In this document: positions 7,904 to 17,200 of the stretch, piece by piece
Layout: each line of letters begins with the position of its first letter
Numbering within the stretch: position 1 is the stretch's first letter
NCBI RefSeq assembly: GCF_023008405.1
Contig: NZ_CP095376.1
Span: 5,542,001 to 5,606,000 of the forward strand
Length of the DNA: 64,000 nucleotides
DNA from: Amycolatopsis sp. FBCC-B4732
GTDB lineage: Bacteria > Actinomycetota > Actinomycetes > Mycobacteriales > Pseudonocardiaceae
Direction: 5' to 3'
Translations under genes and position numbers: made by a program
The notes under the pieces: generated by a model
Told to the model about the DNA's origin: nothing
Databases searched by the model: none
What the model saw: only the letters and a program-made list of their open reading frames with translations

Positions 7904-8953
7904 TCACCCCGCCACTCGTTCGCCGAGCCTGCCGAGCCGGTGCGCGGCGCCGCCGAGCGCCCGGCCGAGATCCTTGACCGCCGACGAATACCGGTGCAGC
8001 GGGTAGGTTTCGTCGACGCCGACACCGCCGTGCAGGTGGTGGCAGGTCGCGAGCGCCTTCGGGGCTTCCTCGGCGAGCCAGTAGGCGGCGATGTCCAGTT
8101 CGGCGTCCGCGTCGAGGCCGGCGGCCAGCCGCCACACCGCGGACGTCACGGCGAGGTGCACGGTGCGCGCGGCGACGTAGACGTCGGCGATCTGGCCCGC
8201 CACCGCCTGGAAGGCCGCCAGCGGACGGCCGAACTGGGCGCGTTCGCCGACGTGCTTGACGGTGAGCGCGAGGGCGCCGGCCACCAGCCCGTCGCCGAGC
8301 GCGAGCGCGCCGGCCAGCGCGAACCGGTGCAGCGCCGCGACCGCGCCCCGGTCGAAGAGCAGGTCGGTCTCTTCGACGGCGACGTCGTCGAGCCGCAGGG
8401 TGCACTCCGGCGTCCCGGCCGAGTTCCGCGTGGGAACGAGCGTGACGCCGTCGGCGCGCGGGTCGACCAGGTAGACGGCGGTGCCGTGCGGAGTGGTCAC
8501 CGGCGTGAGGATCCGGGTGGCTTCGGCGGCGTACGGGACCGCCGTCTTCACGCCGTCGAGCAGCCACTTCCCGTTGGCCGCGCGCGCGGAGGCGGCGGGG
8601 TCGGCGGTCAGTGGCGTGGACGGCTCGTGCAGCGCCGCGGTGAGCAGCCCTTCCCCGGCCGCGACCGGCGGCAGGAACTCCGCGCGCTGGGCGGGCGTGC
8701 CGAGCGTCTCGACCGGCAGGACGCCCAGCGCGAGCGCGGCGTACGCGGGCACCGGCGCGGCGGCCCGGCCGACCTCGGTCAGGACCTGCGCGACTTCGGC
8801 GACGCCCAGGCCGTCGCCCTCGAGATCGGGGGGCAGCGCGAGCGCCAGCAAGCCCGATCCGGCGAGGGCGCGCCAGGGATCGTCTTCGGCGCCGAGCACT
8901 TTCGCGGCCAGCGCGGCGATCTCGCTCTGCGTGTCGTCAAGGGTGAAGTCCAC
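7904..8953 (-). CDS. chsE1: ChsE1-like acyl-CoA dehydrogenase (FadE28 type)
   Basis: A 349-residue acyl-CoA dehydrogenase paralogue, partner of ChsE2. It lacks the HER/NER catalytic-glutamate motif seen in ChsE2 and ChsE3; the same region reads FALAGALALGDGLVAGALAL. This fits a heteromer in which only one subunit type completes each active site. The C-terminal FAD-side motif HHLHGGVGVDETYPLHRY is intact. The start is GTG, with GGAGG seven bases upstream. It is the first gene of the operon, reading away from the KstR operator. In M. tuberculosis cyp125 precedes this gene; here it does not. Confidence 0.9.
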   Translation of the reverse strand: MDFTLDDTQSEIAALAAKVLGAEDDPWRALAGSGLLALALPPDLEGDGLGVAEVAQVLTEVGRAAAPVPAYAALALGVLPVETLGTPAQRAEFLPPVAAGEGLLTAALHEPSTPLTADPAASARAANGKWLLDGVKTAVPYAAEATRILTPVTTPHGTAVYLVDPRADGVTLVPTRNSAGTPECTLRLDDVAVEETDLLFDRGAVAALHRFALAGALALGDGLVAGALALTVKHVGERAQFGRPLAAFQAVAGQIADVYVAARTVHLAVTSAVWRLAAGLDADAELDIAAYWLAEEAPKALATCHHLHGGVGVDETYPLHRYSSAVKDLGRALGGAAHRLGRLGERVAG

Positions 8954-8979
8954 GCCCGACCTCCGGCTCGGCGCAATAC

Positions 8980-8993
8980 TGGAACATGTTCTA
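8980..8993. promoter_or_regulatory. KstR operator upstream of the igr-type operon
   Basis: The 14-mer TGGAACATGTTCTA fits the KstR consensus TNNAACNNGTTNNA at every fixed position. It lies 27 bases upstream of chsE1 and 49 bases upstream of the divergent hydrolase, so one site could control both directions. A KstR homologue is encoded 11 kb away. Confidence 0.88.
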
Positions 8994-9041
8994 GTCTTAG
9001 CCGGAATGGACCGGCGCGGCAACCCCCGGAGGTGCAGCGGC

Positions 9042-9875
9042 ATGGCGGCGACGCGGCGGCTGGTCACCGTGCCGCCCACGGCGGGCGTGCCCGACCCGGT
9101 TCCCCTCGAGCTGCCCGGCCGCGGGCGGACGGTGGTCACCGACGTCGGCCCGCGGGACGCGCCCGCGCTCGTCTTGCTGCACTCCGTGGCCTGCACCGGC
9201 CTGCTGACCTGGTATCCGGCACTGGCCGGGCTGGCGCGTGATCACCGCGTGGTCGTGTTCGACCAGCGGTGGCACGGCCGGGGCATCCGCTCGCCGGAGT
9301 TCCGGCTCGCCGACTGCGCCGGGGACGTGACCGCGGTCGCGGACGCGCTCGGCATCGGCCGGTTCGCGCTCGCGGGGTACTCGATGGGCGGGCTGGTCGC
9401 CCAGCTGGTCGCCCGCGCCGAGCCAGAACGTGTTACCGGTTTGGTGCTGTGCTCGACCGCGAGCACCTTCCGCCGCGGGCTGCGGCAGCGCGTCGCGCTC
9501 GACGTCTTCGGCCGGACGGTGCGGCAGCTGCGCGAGCGCGTGAAGCTGCCGGTCGTGCCCGCGGCCCCGCTGCGGCGCGTCGAGGACCACCGGTGGGGGC
9601 TGCGGGAGTTCCGCTCGACCAAGCCGTGGGAGATCGCCGTCGCCGTCGACGAGATCGGCCGGTTCGACTCGACGCCGTGGCTCCACACCTTGCGGCTGCC
9701 CACGGCGGTCGTCGTGACCGGCCGGGACCGGTTCATCGCGCCCCACCACCAGCGGTCGCTCGCCCGCCGGATCCCGGGCGCGGCCACCTACGAAGTCGCG
9801 GCCGGGCACGCCGCGTGCGTCCTGGCCGCCGACCGGTGGGTACCCGCCCTGCTCGCCGCCGTCCACTCCCTCTGA
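9042..9875 (+). CDS. Alpha/beta hydrolase
   Basis: A 277-residue alpha/beta-hydrolase of the 3-oxoadipate enol-lactonase/lipase-like group. The nucleophile elbow is GYSMGG (Ser in FALAGYSMGGLVAQL), the acid is probably in VVTGRDRFI, and the histidine in AAGHAACVL. The LHSVACTG stretch near the N-terminus supplies the oxyanion hole. An in-frame ATG 36 bases earlier exists, but only this ATG has a ribosome-binding site (GGAGG, nine bases upstream). It is divergent from chsE1 across the KstR operator and may be a KstR target. The substrate is unknown; a steroid lactone or ester is a guess. Confidence 0.8.
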   Translation: MAATRRLVTVPPTAGVPDPVPLELPGRGRTVVTDVGPRDAPALVLLHSVACTGLLTWYPALAGLARDHRVVVFDQRWHGRGIRSPEFRLADCAGDVTAVADALGIGRFALAGYSMGGLVAQLVARAEPERVTGLVLCSTASTFRRGLRQRVALDVFGRTVRQLRERVKLPVVPAAPLRRVEDHRWGLREFRSTKPWEIAVAVDEIGRFDSTPWLHTLRLPTAVVVTGRDRFIAPHHQRSLARRIPGAATYEVAAGHAACVLAADRWVPALLAAVHSL

Positions 9876-9888
9876 GGAAGGAACCACG

Positions 9889-10386
9889 ATGGGACGCTTC
9901 AGCCTGCCGGAGCAGAAACCCGACGGCCTCGACTCGCCGGTGACGGCGAAGGTCATGAAGTACGGCGCGAAGGCGCAGGTCGCGGTCTTCAAGCTGACCG
10001 GCGGCCGGATCGGCAGCACCTGGCGGGTCGGGGCCGGGTTCCGCAAGCCGGTGCCGACGCTGCTGCTGGAGCACCGCGGCCGCAAGTCCGGGCGCCGGTT
10101 CACCACCCCGCTGCTCTACCTGCGGTCCGGCGGGGACGTCGTCATCGTCGCCTCGCAGGGCGGGCTGCCGCGGCACCCGCAGTGGTACTTCAACCTGCGG
10201 GCGGACCCCGAGACCCGCATCCACCTGAGGGGACGCCGGGACGTCCCGGTGACGGCCCGCGTCGCGGCGCCGGCCGAACGCGCCGAGCTGTGGCCGCGCC
10301 TGGTCGAGCTCTACGCGGACTTCGCGAAGTACCAGGCGTGGACCGACCGGGAGATCCCGGTCGTCGTGCTCAGCCCGCGGCCTTGA
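9889..10386 (+). CDS. Ddn-like F420-dependent nitroreductase family protein
   Basis: A 165-residue split-barrel protein of the deazaflavin (F420)-dependent reductase family. The F420-phosphate motif RGRKSGRRFTTPLLY and the downstream motif GLPRHPQWYFNLRADP are both present. It begins 13 bases after the hydrolase stop, so the two form one unit. In M. tuberculosis ddn (Rv3547) also sits a few genes from the igr operon, so this is conserved synteny. The natural substrate is uncertain; quinone or enone reduction is typical of the family. Its 3' end overlaps the convergent acyltransferase gene by 17 bases. Confidence 0.83.
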   Translation: MGRFSLPEQKPDGLDSPVTAKVMKYGAKAQVAVFKLTGGRIGSTWRVGAGFRKPVPTLLLEHRGRKSGRRFTTPLLYLRSGGDVVIVASQGGLPRHPQWYFNLRADPETRIHLRGRRDVPVTARVAAPAERAELWPRLVELYADFAKYQAWTDREIPVVVLSPRP

Positions 10387-11755
10387 GCAGCTGGCCGAGG
10401 GCCTCCGGCAGCGCGCCGGCGAGCGGCCAGAGGTCCTTGACCAGCTCGCGCGCGCCCAGCAGGCCGACGTGCACCTTGCCCGCGTTGGACAGCACGGTGA
10501 CGTTCAGGCCCGCGCCGTGGAAGACCGGGCCGAGCGGGTAGAGGCCGGTGATCCGCGCGCCGAGGAAGTACAGCGGCATCGGCGGGCCGGGCACGTTGGA
10601 GACGACCAGGTTGTGCACCACCGGGTGCTTCTCGGCCAGGCGCAGCGCCGAGTACGCGCGCACGGCGAGGCCGAACGCCGTCGCGGCCGAGAACTGCGCC
10701 CAGTCCTGCAGCATGTCGGCGTCGATGTCGTGGTGGTGGTCCTTCGAGAGCCGGTTGGCCTCGGCGAGGAAGAACACCCGCGCGGCCGGGTCGGGCAGGT
10801 GCGTCGGGAGCGAGGCGAAGAACGCGGAAACCTTGTTGCTGCCGTGGTCGCGCTCGGTCCGGTCGTGCACCGAGACCGGGACGGTCGCGACCAGCGGATC
10901 GTCCGGCAGCTCACCGCGCGCTTCGAGGAACTCGCGCAGCGCGCCGGCGACGAGCGCGAGCACGACGTCGTTCACCGTGACCCCGAAGGCGTTCTTGACG
11001 CTCTTGACCTCGTCGAGGTCCAGCTGGGCGAACGCGACGCTGCGGTGCCCGGTGATCGTGCCGTTCAGCGACGTCCGCGGCGCGGTGAACGGGATCGGCA
11101 TCCCCTTGCCCCGCAGGGCTTTCCCGAGCCACCGCGGCACCAGCTCCAGCAGGCCGGGCAGCAGCCGGACCACTTCGGCGGGCCGTCGCACGACGTTCCC
11201 GGCGCCCTCGCGGAGCAGGTCCAGCGGCGAGGGCGCGGCCGGGTTGCGCGGCTGCTCGATCGCCGGGGCGGGCGCGTCGGGCTCCAGGCCGGCGAGGTGG
11301 GTGATCAGGCTGGCGCCGCTCACGCCGTCGACGCTGGCGTGGTGCATCTTCAGCAGCACGGCGATCTGCCCGTCGGCCAGTCCTTCGATGACGTGGAGCT
11401 GCCACAGCGGCTGCGCGCGGTCGAGCTGCTGCCCGGCGATGTGCGCGCACAGCTCGGCCAGCTCGGTGCGGTCGCCGGGGGCCGGGACGCCGATGCGGTG
11501 CACGTGGTGGTCGAGGTCGAAGTCGTCGTCCTCGATCCACACGGGATGGCCCAGGTTCCAGAGGGGATTGTGCAGTTTGCGGCGGAACGCCGGGATCAGC
11601 GCGACGCGTTCTTCGAGCCGCGCCTTGAGTTTCGCGAAGCTGTAGCCGCCGGGGACGGTCGAGCCGTCGAGGGTGAGCAGCCCGCAGACGTGCAGGACCT
11701 GGGACGGCGTCTCGAGGTACAGGAAGCTCGCGTCGAGGCCGCTCAGTCTCTGCAT
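10370..11755 (-). CDS. Wax ester synthase/diacylglycerol acyltransferase (WS/DGAT)
   Basis: A 461-residue bifunctional acyltransferase that makes triacylglycerol or wax esters for storage. The catalytic HHxxxDG motif is HHASVDG at residues 138-144. The family signatures PLWQLHVIEGL before it and NVPGPPMPLYFLGA near residue 370 are present. No clear ribosome-binding site precedes the ATG. Instead TACCCT lies six bases upstream, which suggests a leaderless message. It is divergent from the LipC-like esterase, as lipC and a WS/DGAT gene are neighbours in M. tuberculosis (Rv0220/Rv0221). The pair may cycle fatty acids into and out of neutral lipid. Confidence 0.92.
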   Translation of the reverse strand: MQRLSGLDASFLYLETPSQVLHVCGLLTLDGSTVPGGYSFAKLKARLEERVALIPAFRRKLHNPLWNLGHPVWIEDDDFDLDHHVHRIGVPAPGDRTELAELCAHIAGQQLDRAQPLWQLHVIEGLADGQIAVLLKMHHASVDGVSGASLITHLAGLEPDAPAPAIEQPRNPAAPSPLDLLREGAGNVVRRPAEVVRLLPGLLELVPRWLGKALRGKGMPIPFTAPRTSLNGTITGHRSVAFAQLDLDEVKSVKNAFGVTVNDVVLALVAGALREFLEARGELPDDPLVATVPVSVHDRTERDHGSNKVSAFFASLPTHLPDPAARVFFLAEANRLSKDHHHDIDADMLQDWAQFSAATAFGLAVRAYSALRLAEKHPVVHNLVVSNVPGPPMPLYFLGARITGLYPLGPVFHGAGLNVTVLSNAGKVHVGLLGARELVKDLWPLAGALPEALGQLLKAAG

Positions 11756-11819
11756 GGCGCCAGGGTAAGCCACTTCCGGTGAGCGGCGCGTCACCCTACT
11801 CACCGGTATCATCGCGCTG
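11756..11819. promoter_or_regulatory. Divergent promoter region, both genes apparently leaderless
   Basis: In 64 bases two -10-like hexamers point outward: TACCCT (reverse strand, 11762-11767), six bases before the acyltransferase ATG, and TATCAT (11807-11812), seven bases before the esterase GTG. Neither gene has a Shine-Dalgarno sequence. The -35 elements are not clear. Confidence 0.5.
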
Positions 11820-13055
11820 GTGCAGCCGAACTTCCTGATCCGCCGCGCGGTCCAGCTCGGTCTGGCGGCGAACGCGCTCCGCCCCCTGCGGGCCCGCTCG
11901 ACGACGATCCCGGTGTTCTTCGCCGGGTGGCTGACCGCCGAGCTGGCGCCCCAGCTCCTGGCCCTGACCGCGGCCGACACCGCGCTCCACCTGGCCCGCC
12001 ACGGCGCCCGCGACCGCTCGACGCAGGCGGGCCTGGCCATGGCCGCCGCGTCCGCCGCCGGCCTGGGCGCGCTGATCCGCACGGGCCACGGCGCCCGCGA
12101 AGAGATCGAGGGCGCGCTGACCGCGGCGCTCGGCGAGGACTACGCGGCCGAGCTGGGCCGCTCCGACCTCGGCCTCCCGTGGAGCGAGCTGGCGCTGCCG
12201 TTCCGGATGGGCGCCCCGGACGTCCGGGTGGACCGCAACATCGCGTACGCCCCGGGCGGTAAGCGGTTCCTGCTCGACGTGTACCGGCCCGCCGAGCCGG
12301 TGTCCGGTGCCCCGGTGCTGCTGCAGGTCCACGGCGGTGCGTGGGTGATCGGCAACAAGGAGGAGCAGGGCCGCCCCCTGATGCGCTACCTGGCCCGCCG
12401 CGGCTGGGTGTGCGTGGCGATCAACTACCCGCTCTCCCCCACCCACCGCTGGCCGGCGCACATCGTGGCGGCGAAGCAGTCGCTGGCGTGGATCCGTTCA
12501 CAGATAGCGTCGTACGGCGGCGACCCCCGTTTCGTCGCGGTGACCGGCGGTTCGGCGGGCGGTCACCTGTCGGCGTTGCTGGCACTGTCGCAGAACGACC
12601 CGGCGCTGCAGCCGGAGTTCGAGGACGCGGACACGAGCGTCCAGGCCTGCGTCCCGCACTACGGCGTGTACGACTTCGCGGCGACGTCGGGTTCGCGCGC
12701 GAGTCAGTACCGGCTGGAGAGCCTGCTCGCGAGGCGCGTGTTCGCCCCCGACCGCGACCCGGTCAACCACCTGGACGACTACATCGCGGCCTCACCGATG
12801 GACCGGGTGAGTTCGGACGCCCCGCCGTTCTTCGTGATCCACGGCCGCGACGATTCGCTGGTCCCGGTGCGCGAGGCCCGCGAGTTCGTCCGCCGGCTGC
12901 GGGAGAAGTCCCGGCAGCCGGTGGCGTACGCGGAGCTGGCGGGAGCGCAGCACGCGTTCGACGTGTTCACGTCGGTGCGGAGCGCGCACGTGGTCCGCGG
13001 GGTGGCCCGCTTCCTGGACCACACGTACAACGTCTGGAAGGCAGCGAACCGGTAG
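11820..13055 (+). CDS. LipC-like carboxylesterase/lipase (HSL family)
   Basis: A 411-residue alpha/beta-hydrolase of the hormone-sensitive-lipase group. The oxyanion motif HGGAW is at residues 171-175 and the nucleophile motif GGSAGGH at 243-249 (Ser245). The acid is in IHGRDDSLVP and the histidine in AGAQHAFDVF. About 140 residues precede the catalytic core, as in LipC (Rv0220, about 400 residues), and include hydrophobic helices that could hold it at the membrane. The GTG start lacks a ribosome-binding site but has TATCAT seven bases upstream, so a leaderless transcript is likely. Probable substrates are medium- to long-chain esters. Confidence 0.85.
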   Translation: MQPNFLIRRAVQLGLAANALRPLRARSTTIPVFFAGWLTAELAPQLLALTAADTALHLARHGARDRSTQAGLAMAAASAAGLGALIRTGHGAREEIEGALTAALGEDYAAELGRSDLGLPWSELALPFRMGAPDVRVDRNIAYAPGGKRFLLDVYRPAEPVSGAPVLLQVHGGAWVIGNKEEQGRPLMRYLARRGWVCVAINYPLSPTHRWPAHIVAAKQSLAWIRSQIASYGGDPRFVAVTGGSAGGHLSALLALSQNDPALQPEFEDADTSVQACVPHYGVYDFAATSGSRASQYRLESLLARRVFAPDRDPVNHLDDYIAASPMDRVSSDAPPFFVIHGRDDSLVPVREAREFVRRLREKSRQPVAYAELAGAQHAFDVFTSVRSAHVVRGVARFLDHTYNVWKAANR

Positions 13056-13087
13056 GCGCCGGCCGGGGCCACGGGGTCGGCCGGCGC
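13056..13087. terminator. Perfect 10-bp stem between convergent genes
   Basis: GCGCCGGCCG (13056-13065) pairs with CGGCCGGCGC (13078-13087) across a 12-base loop, directly after the esterase stop and before the convergent SWIM gene stop. There is no U-tract. It probably acts as a bidirectional terminator. Confidence 0.6.
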
Positions 13088-13125
13088 TTACCGGTGGGCG
13101 CCGAGCCGGTGAGCGCCGGGGCCGG

Positions 13126-14286
13126 TCAGTAGGCCAGGTCCACCGGGCTTGCCGAGGGCGGGCCGTCCAGGCGCCAGTCCGTTCCCGCGCGGGTGAAGCG
13201 GTACCAGCGGGCGTCCTGGCCGTAGCGCAGCTGCACCTCCCCCTGCGTGAGGCGGTTGCGCCAGATCTTCGGGCGGCCGGGGAGGCCCGCGTCGGCCAGG
13301 ATGGCTTGGGCTTCGGCCAGGGGACCCGGGCCGGGTTGCCATGTGTCGCGCAGGGCGGCCAGGCCGCCGCGGCCGGCTTCGCGCCAGGCTTCGGCCCAGC
13401 GGGTCAGGTCTCGGGGTGGGACGCCCGCCGCCGCGGCGAGGGTGGTGATTTCCGGGGCGGTGCGGGTGGCCGCGCGGCGGGCCAGGTCCTCTTCGAACGT
13501 CAGCTCGGCCGCCGTCACGCCGCCGATCAGGAGATCGCGGGCCAGGGAAGCCGCGTCCGCCGCCAGGGTCGACAGAGCGGCCGCCGTCCAGCCCGTGGCC
13601 GGGGGTGGGTCGAGGTCGAGGGTCGCCGGGGGACCCGCCGTGCGGGGCGGTGGGGGTAAGGCCGGAATCGGGCCTGGCCGCCGGGTGTAGGCCGCCCGCG
13701 GGGTGAGACCTTCGTCCGCGGCTTTCGGCAGCTTCGGTTTCTCCGCGCGAGACGGCGACCGGCGGGCGCGCAGCTCGGCCAGGACGTCGGCCCGCGGGCG
13801 GCCGCGCAGCAGGAACAGTGTGAAGGGGTCGCGGTCCACCTCGTCGGCGACCAGGTAGTACACCGCGGCGACGTGCTTGCACGGGTTCGCCGAGTCCGGG
13901 CACGAGCACCGCGGCCGCAGGTCGCCCGGGCCCGGCAGGAGGTCGGCGCCCGCCTCCCGGGCCTGCTCGGCGAGCGCGGCCGGCAGCTCGCCGTCGAGCA
14001 GCGCCGCCGCGTGCCCGAGCTGCGTGCCGACGACGCCCAGCAGCGTGTCCCATTCGCCGTCGGTGAAGGTGCGCATGGTGATGGTCACCTTGTAGGGCTG
14101 CGGCCGGCTGCCGCGCACCCGCGCCGTCATCACGCCGGCGCCGAAGTGCAGCTCGGTGACCGTGCCCTTGCGCGCGTACGTGCGGCCGCGGGGCAGCCGG
14201 TTCGGGTCGAGTTTCGCGCGTTGTTCGAGGGCCTCGACCCAGGCGCGGCCCCACCAGGTGGTGCCGAAGTTCCGCCGGGGTGGCAT
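13126..14286 (-). CDS. SWIM zinc-finger protein, partner of the SNF2 helicase
   Basis: A 386-residue protein with a SWIM zinc finger, seen as CSCPDSANPCKHVAAVYY (C-x-C-x6-C-x-H) around residues 125-142. SWIM domains bind DNA or protein and often accompany SNF2-type ATPases. The start MPPRRNFGTTWWGRAWVEALE is typical of actinobacterial SWIM proteins that follow a helicase gene. The middle (about 180-240) is proline-rich, and the C-terminal part carries short helical repeats. Its ATG shares one base with the helicase stop (TGATG), so the two are translationally coupled. The role of the pair, chromatin-like remodelling or repair, is unknown. Confidence 0.85.
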   Translation of the reverse strand: MPPRRNFGTTWWGRAWVEALEQRAKLDPNRLPRGRTYARKGTVTELHFGAGVMTARVRGSRPQPYKVTITMRTFTDGEWDTLLGVVGTQLGHAAALLDGELPAALAEQAREAGADLLPGPGDLRPRCSCPDSANPCKHVAAVYYLVADEVDRDPFTLFLLRGRPRADVLAELRARRSPSRAEKPKLPKAADEGLTPRAAYTRRPGPIPALPPPPRTAGPPATLDLDPPPATGWTAAALSTLAADAASLARDLLIGGVTAAELTFEEDLARRAATRTAPEITTLAAAAGVPPRDLTRWAEAWREAGRGGLAALRDTWQPGPGPLAEAQAILADAGLPGRPKIWRNRLTQGEVQLRYGQDARWYRFTRAGTDWRLDGPPSASPVDLAY

Positions 14287-17200
14287 CACCCGCTCCCGAG
14301 CCGGACCAGGTCGGCGAGGGCGTCGTCGGACAGTTCGGTGATCCAGTCCTCCCCCGCGCCGACGATCGACTCGGCCAGCCCGCGCTTCTTTTCGAGCACC
14401 TCCGCGATCCGCTCCTCGAGGGTGCCTTCGGCGATCAGCCGGTGCACCTGGACGGGCCGGTCCTGCCCGATGCGGTAGGCACGGTCGGTGGCCTGGTCCT
14501 CGACGGCGGGGTTCCACCAGCGGTCGTAGTGGATGACGTGGGTGGCGCGGGTCAGGTTGAGCCCGACCCCGCCCGCCTTCAGCGAAAGCAGGAACACGGG
14601 GATCTCGCCGGCCTGGAACCGGTCGACCATGTCCTCCCGCTTCGACGGCGAGCTGTCCCCCGAGAGGACTTCGGTGGGCAGGCCGCGCTCCTTGAGGCGG
14701 CGTTCCAGCAGGCGGCAGAGCTGAACGTACTGGCTGAACACCAGGACGCTCTCGCCTTCGTCGAGGATCACGTCCAGGAGTTCTTCGAAGGCGGCGAGCT
14801 TGCCGGAGCGGCCGGTGAGCGCGCCGTGCGGTTCTTTGAGGAACTGCGCCGGGTGGTTGCAGATCTGCTTGAGCTCGGTGAGCAGCTGCAGCACCTGCCC
14901 GCGCCGCTTGATGCCCTGCGTCTCGCGGATTTCGGCGAGGTTCTCGCGCACGACGGCCTCGTACAGGGTGGTCTGCTCGGCACTGAGCGGCACGAACCGA
15001 TCGGTCTCGGTCTTGCGCGGCAGCTCCGGCGCGATGTCCGGATCGGACTTGCGCCGGCGGAGCAGGAACGGCCGCACGGTGGCGGCGAGCCGCTCGGTGA
15101 CTTCCTTGTCGCGGTCGCGTTCGATCGGCCGTGCGACGGTGCGGCGGAAGCGGTCGAGCGGGCCGAGCAGGCCGGGGGTGGTCCAGTCCACAATGGACCA
15201 GAGTTCGGTGAGGCGGTTTTCGACCGGGGTGCCGGTGAGGGCGACCTTGGCTCGCGCGGGGATCTTGCGGAGTTCCTTTGCCGTGGCGGACAGCGGGTTT
15301 TTGACGTGCTGCGCTTCGTCCGCGGCGACCAGGCCCCAGTCCACTTCGGACAGCGTTTCGCGGTCGCGGCGGAGGACACCGTAGGTGGCGAGGACGACTT
15401 CGTCGGGGGCGAGGTCGTCGAGGTGGCGGCTGCCACCGTGGAACCGGCGGACGGGGATTTCGGGGGCGAAGCGGGCGAACTCGCGCTCCCAGTTGCCGAG
15501 GAGGGAAGTGGGGCAGAGGACGAGAGTGGGCCCGCCGGTGAGCGGGGTCTCGGCGCCGGCGGGCCCGGGCTCGGCACCGGCAGCCGGGGCGACGGCGGCG
15601 GGCACTGACGGGGCATCCGTGCCAGCGGGCTGGGACTCGGTAGCGGCAGGCGGGGCATCGGCGTGGGCAGACCGAGGCATGGCGGCAGGCCCGGGCTCGG
15701 CACCGGCAGCCGGGGCGACGGCGGCGGGCACTGACGGGGCATCCGCGCCAGCGGGCTGGGACTCGGTAGCGGCAGGCGGGGCATCGGCGTGGGCAGACCG
15801 AGGCATGGCGGCAGCGGGTGGGGCATCGACGCCGGTAGGCCGAGGCATGGCGGCAGCGGGTGGGGCATCGGCGCTGACAGACCGGGGCGCGGACCGTGGG
15901 AGGTCTGCGCCGGGCGGCGGGGCATCGACTGCGCCGCTGGGTGAGGTCGGCAGGGACTCGGCGGCAGCGAGCGAGGCCTCGGCGCCGGCGGGTCGAAGCT
16001 CGGCCGGGGTCGGCGGGGGCTGGGGGCTGGGCAGCCGGGCTGGTGCGAGTCGCTCGGGCCGGCCAGGGACAGGCTGGGCCAGGGCTCGGCGGTGCAGGTG
16101 GAGAGCGATCAGCTGGATCGTCTTCCCCAGCCCCATGTCATCCGCCAGGCAAGCACCCAGGCCCAGGCCGGTCATCGTCGCCAGCCAGGCCAGGCCCGCC
16201 TGCTGGTACGGCCGTAGCGTCGCCTGCAACCCCGGCGGCGTCACGACTTCCGACGCCGCCCGGTCGCGGAGGCGAGAGGCCAGATCGCCCAGCACCGGTG
16301 GGGCCGCGAACTCGACGCGCTCGCCGTCCAGTTCCAGCTCGCCCGTCAGGGCCGCCGCCAGGGCTTCGCCCGCCTCCAGTTTGCGGGTGCGGCCGCGGAC
16401 GCGGGCCAGCAGCTGGGGGTCCACCCGGACCCACTGGCCGCGCAGGCGGACCAGGGGGCGCTTCGCCTCGGCCAGTGCCGCGACCTCCGCCTCCGTCAGC
16501 TGCTCGCCGCCCAGGCTGAGCTGCCAGCGGAACTCCAGGAGGCTGCGCAGGGCGAACTCCGGTCCCGCGACGCTCGCCGGGGCCTGGGTCGCGCTCGCCT
16601 TCGCCTTCACCTCGCCCGCGAACAGGCCCTTCGACCAGAGCACCTCGATGCCCGCTCCGCCCAGGTCGCGGGCGCCGTCGGCGAGCAGGTCGACGACCTC
16701 GTCGTCGGACAGGACCAGCGACGCCGGTGCGGGCTCGGCCAGCACCCGGCCCAGTGGCGCCCACGCTCGCGCGCCGCGGCGCAGGCCCAGCAGGAGCTGG
16801 GTCTCGACCTGGTCGCCGAGGCGGTTCAGGACCGCGTCCGGGGCGTCCCACAGCGTCGACGCCTCCACCACCAGGCTCGGCTCGGCCAGGCTGCGGACCG
16901 CCAGCACCCCCGCGAACGTGTCGTCGTCCAGGCCCTCGACGCGCAGCAGCACCTGCACGCCCCGCGGCTCGCGCGCCTCCAGCTCGGCCAGCCAGGCGGC
17001 GCCGTCCGGGCCGAGCAGGGCCGGTTCGCGGGCCGCGAACGCCGGGTCGCCGGCGCCGACCGGGGCCGCCGGGCTGCGGACCAGCAGGTCGGCCGTCGCG
17101 TCCCAAAGCGCGCGGACCAGGGAATCCGGGGAGTGCAGGCGGATGCGTTTCAGCCCGGTCAACGGCAGCGCGTACGCCTCCGGTGGCAACGCGCCGGCGA

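Noticed and set aside
9424..9437. An AACGTGTT core resembling a KstR site
   Set aside because: The outer T and A of the consensus are missing, and it lies inside the hydrolase coding sequence.
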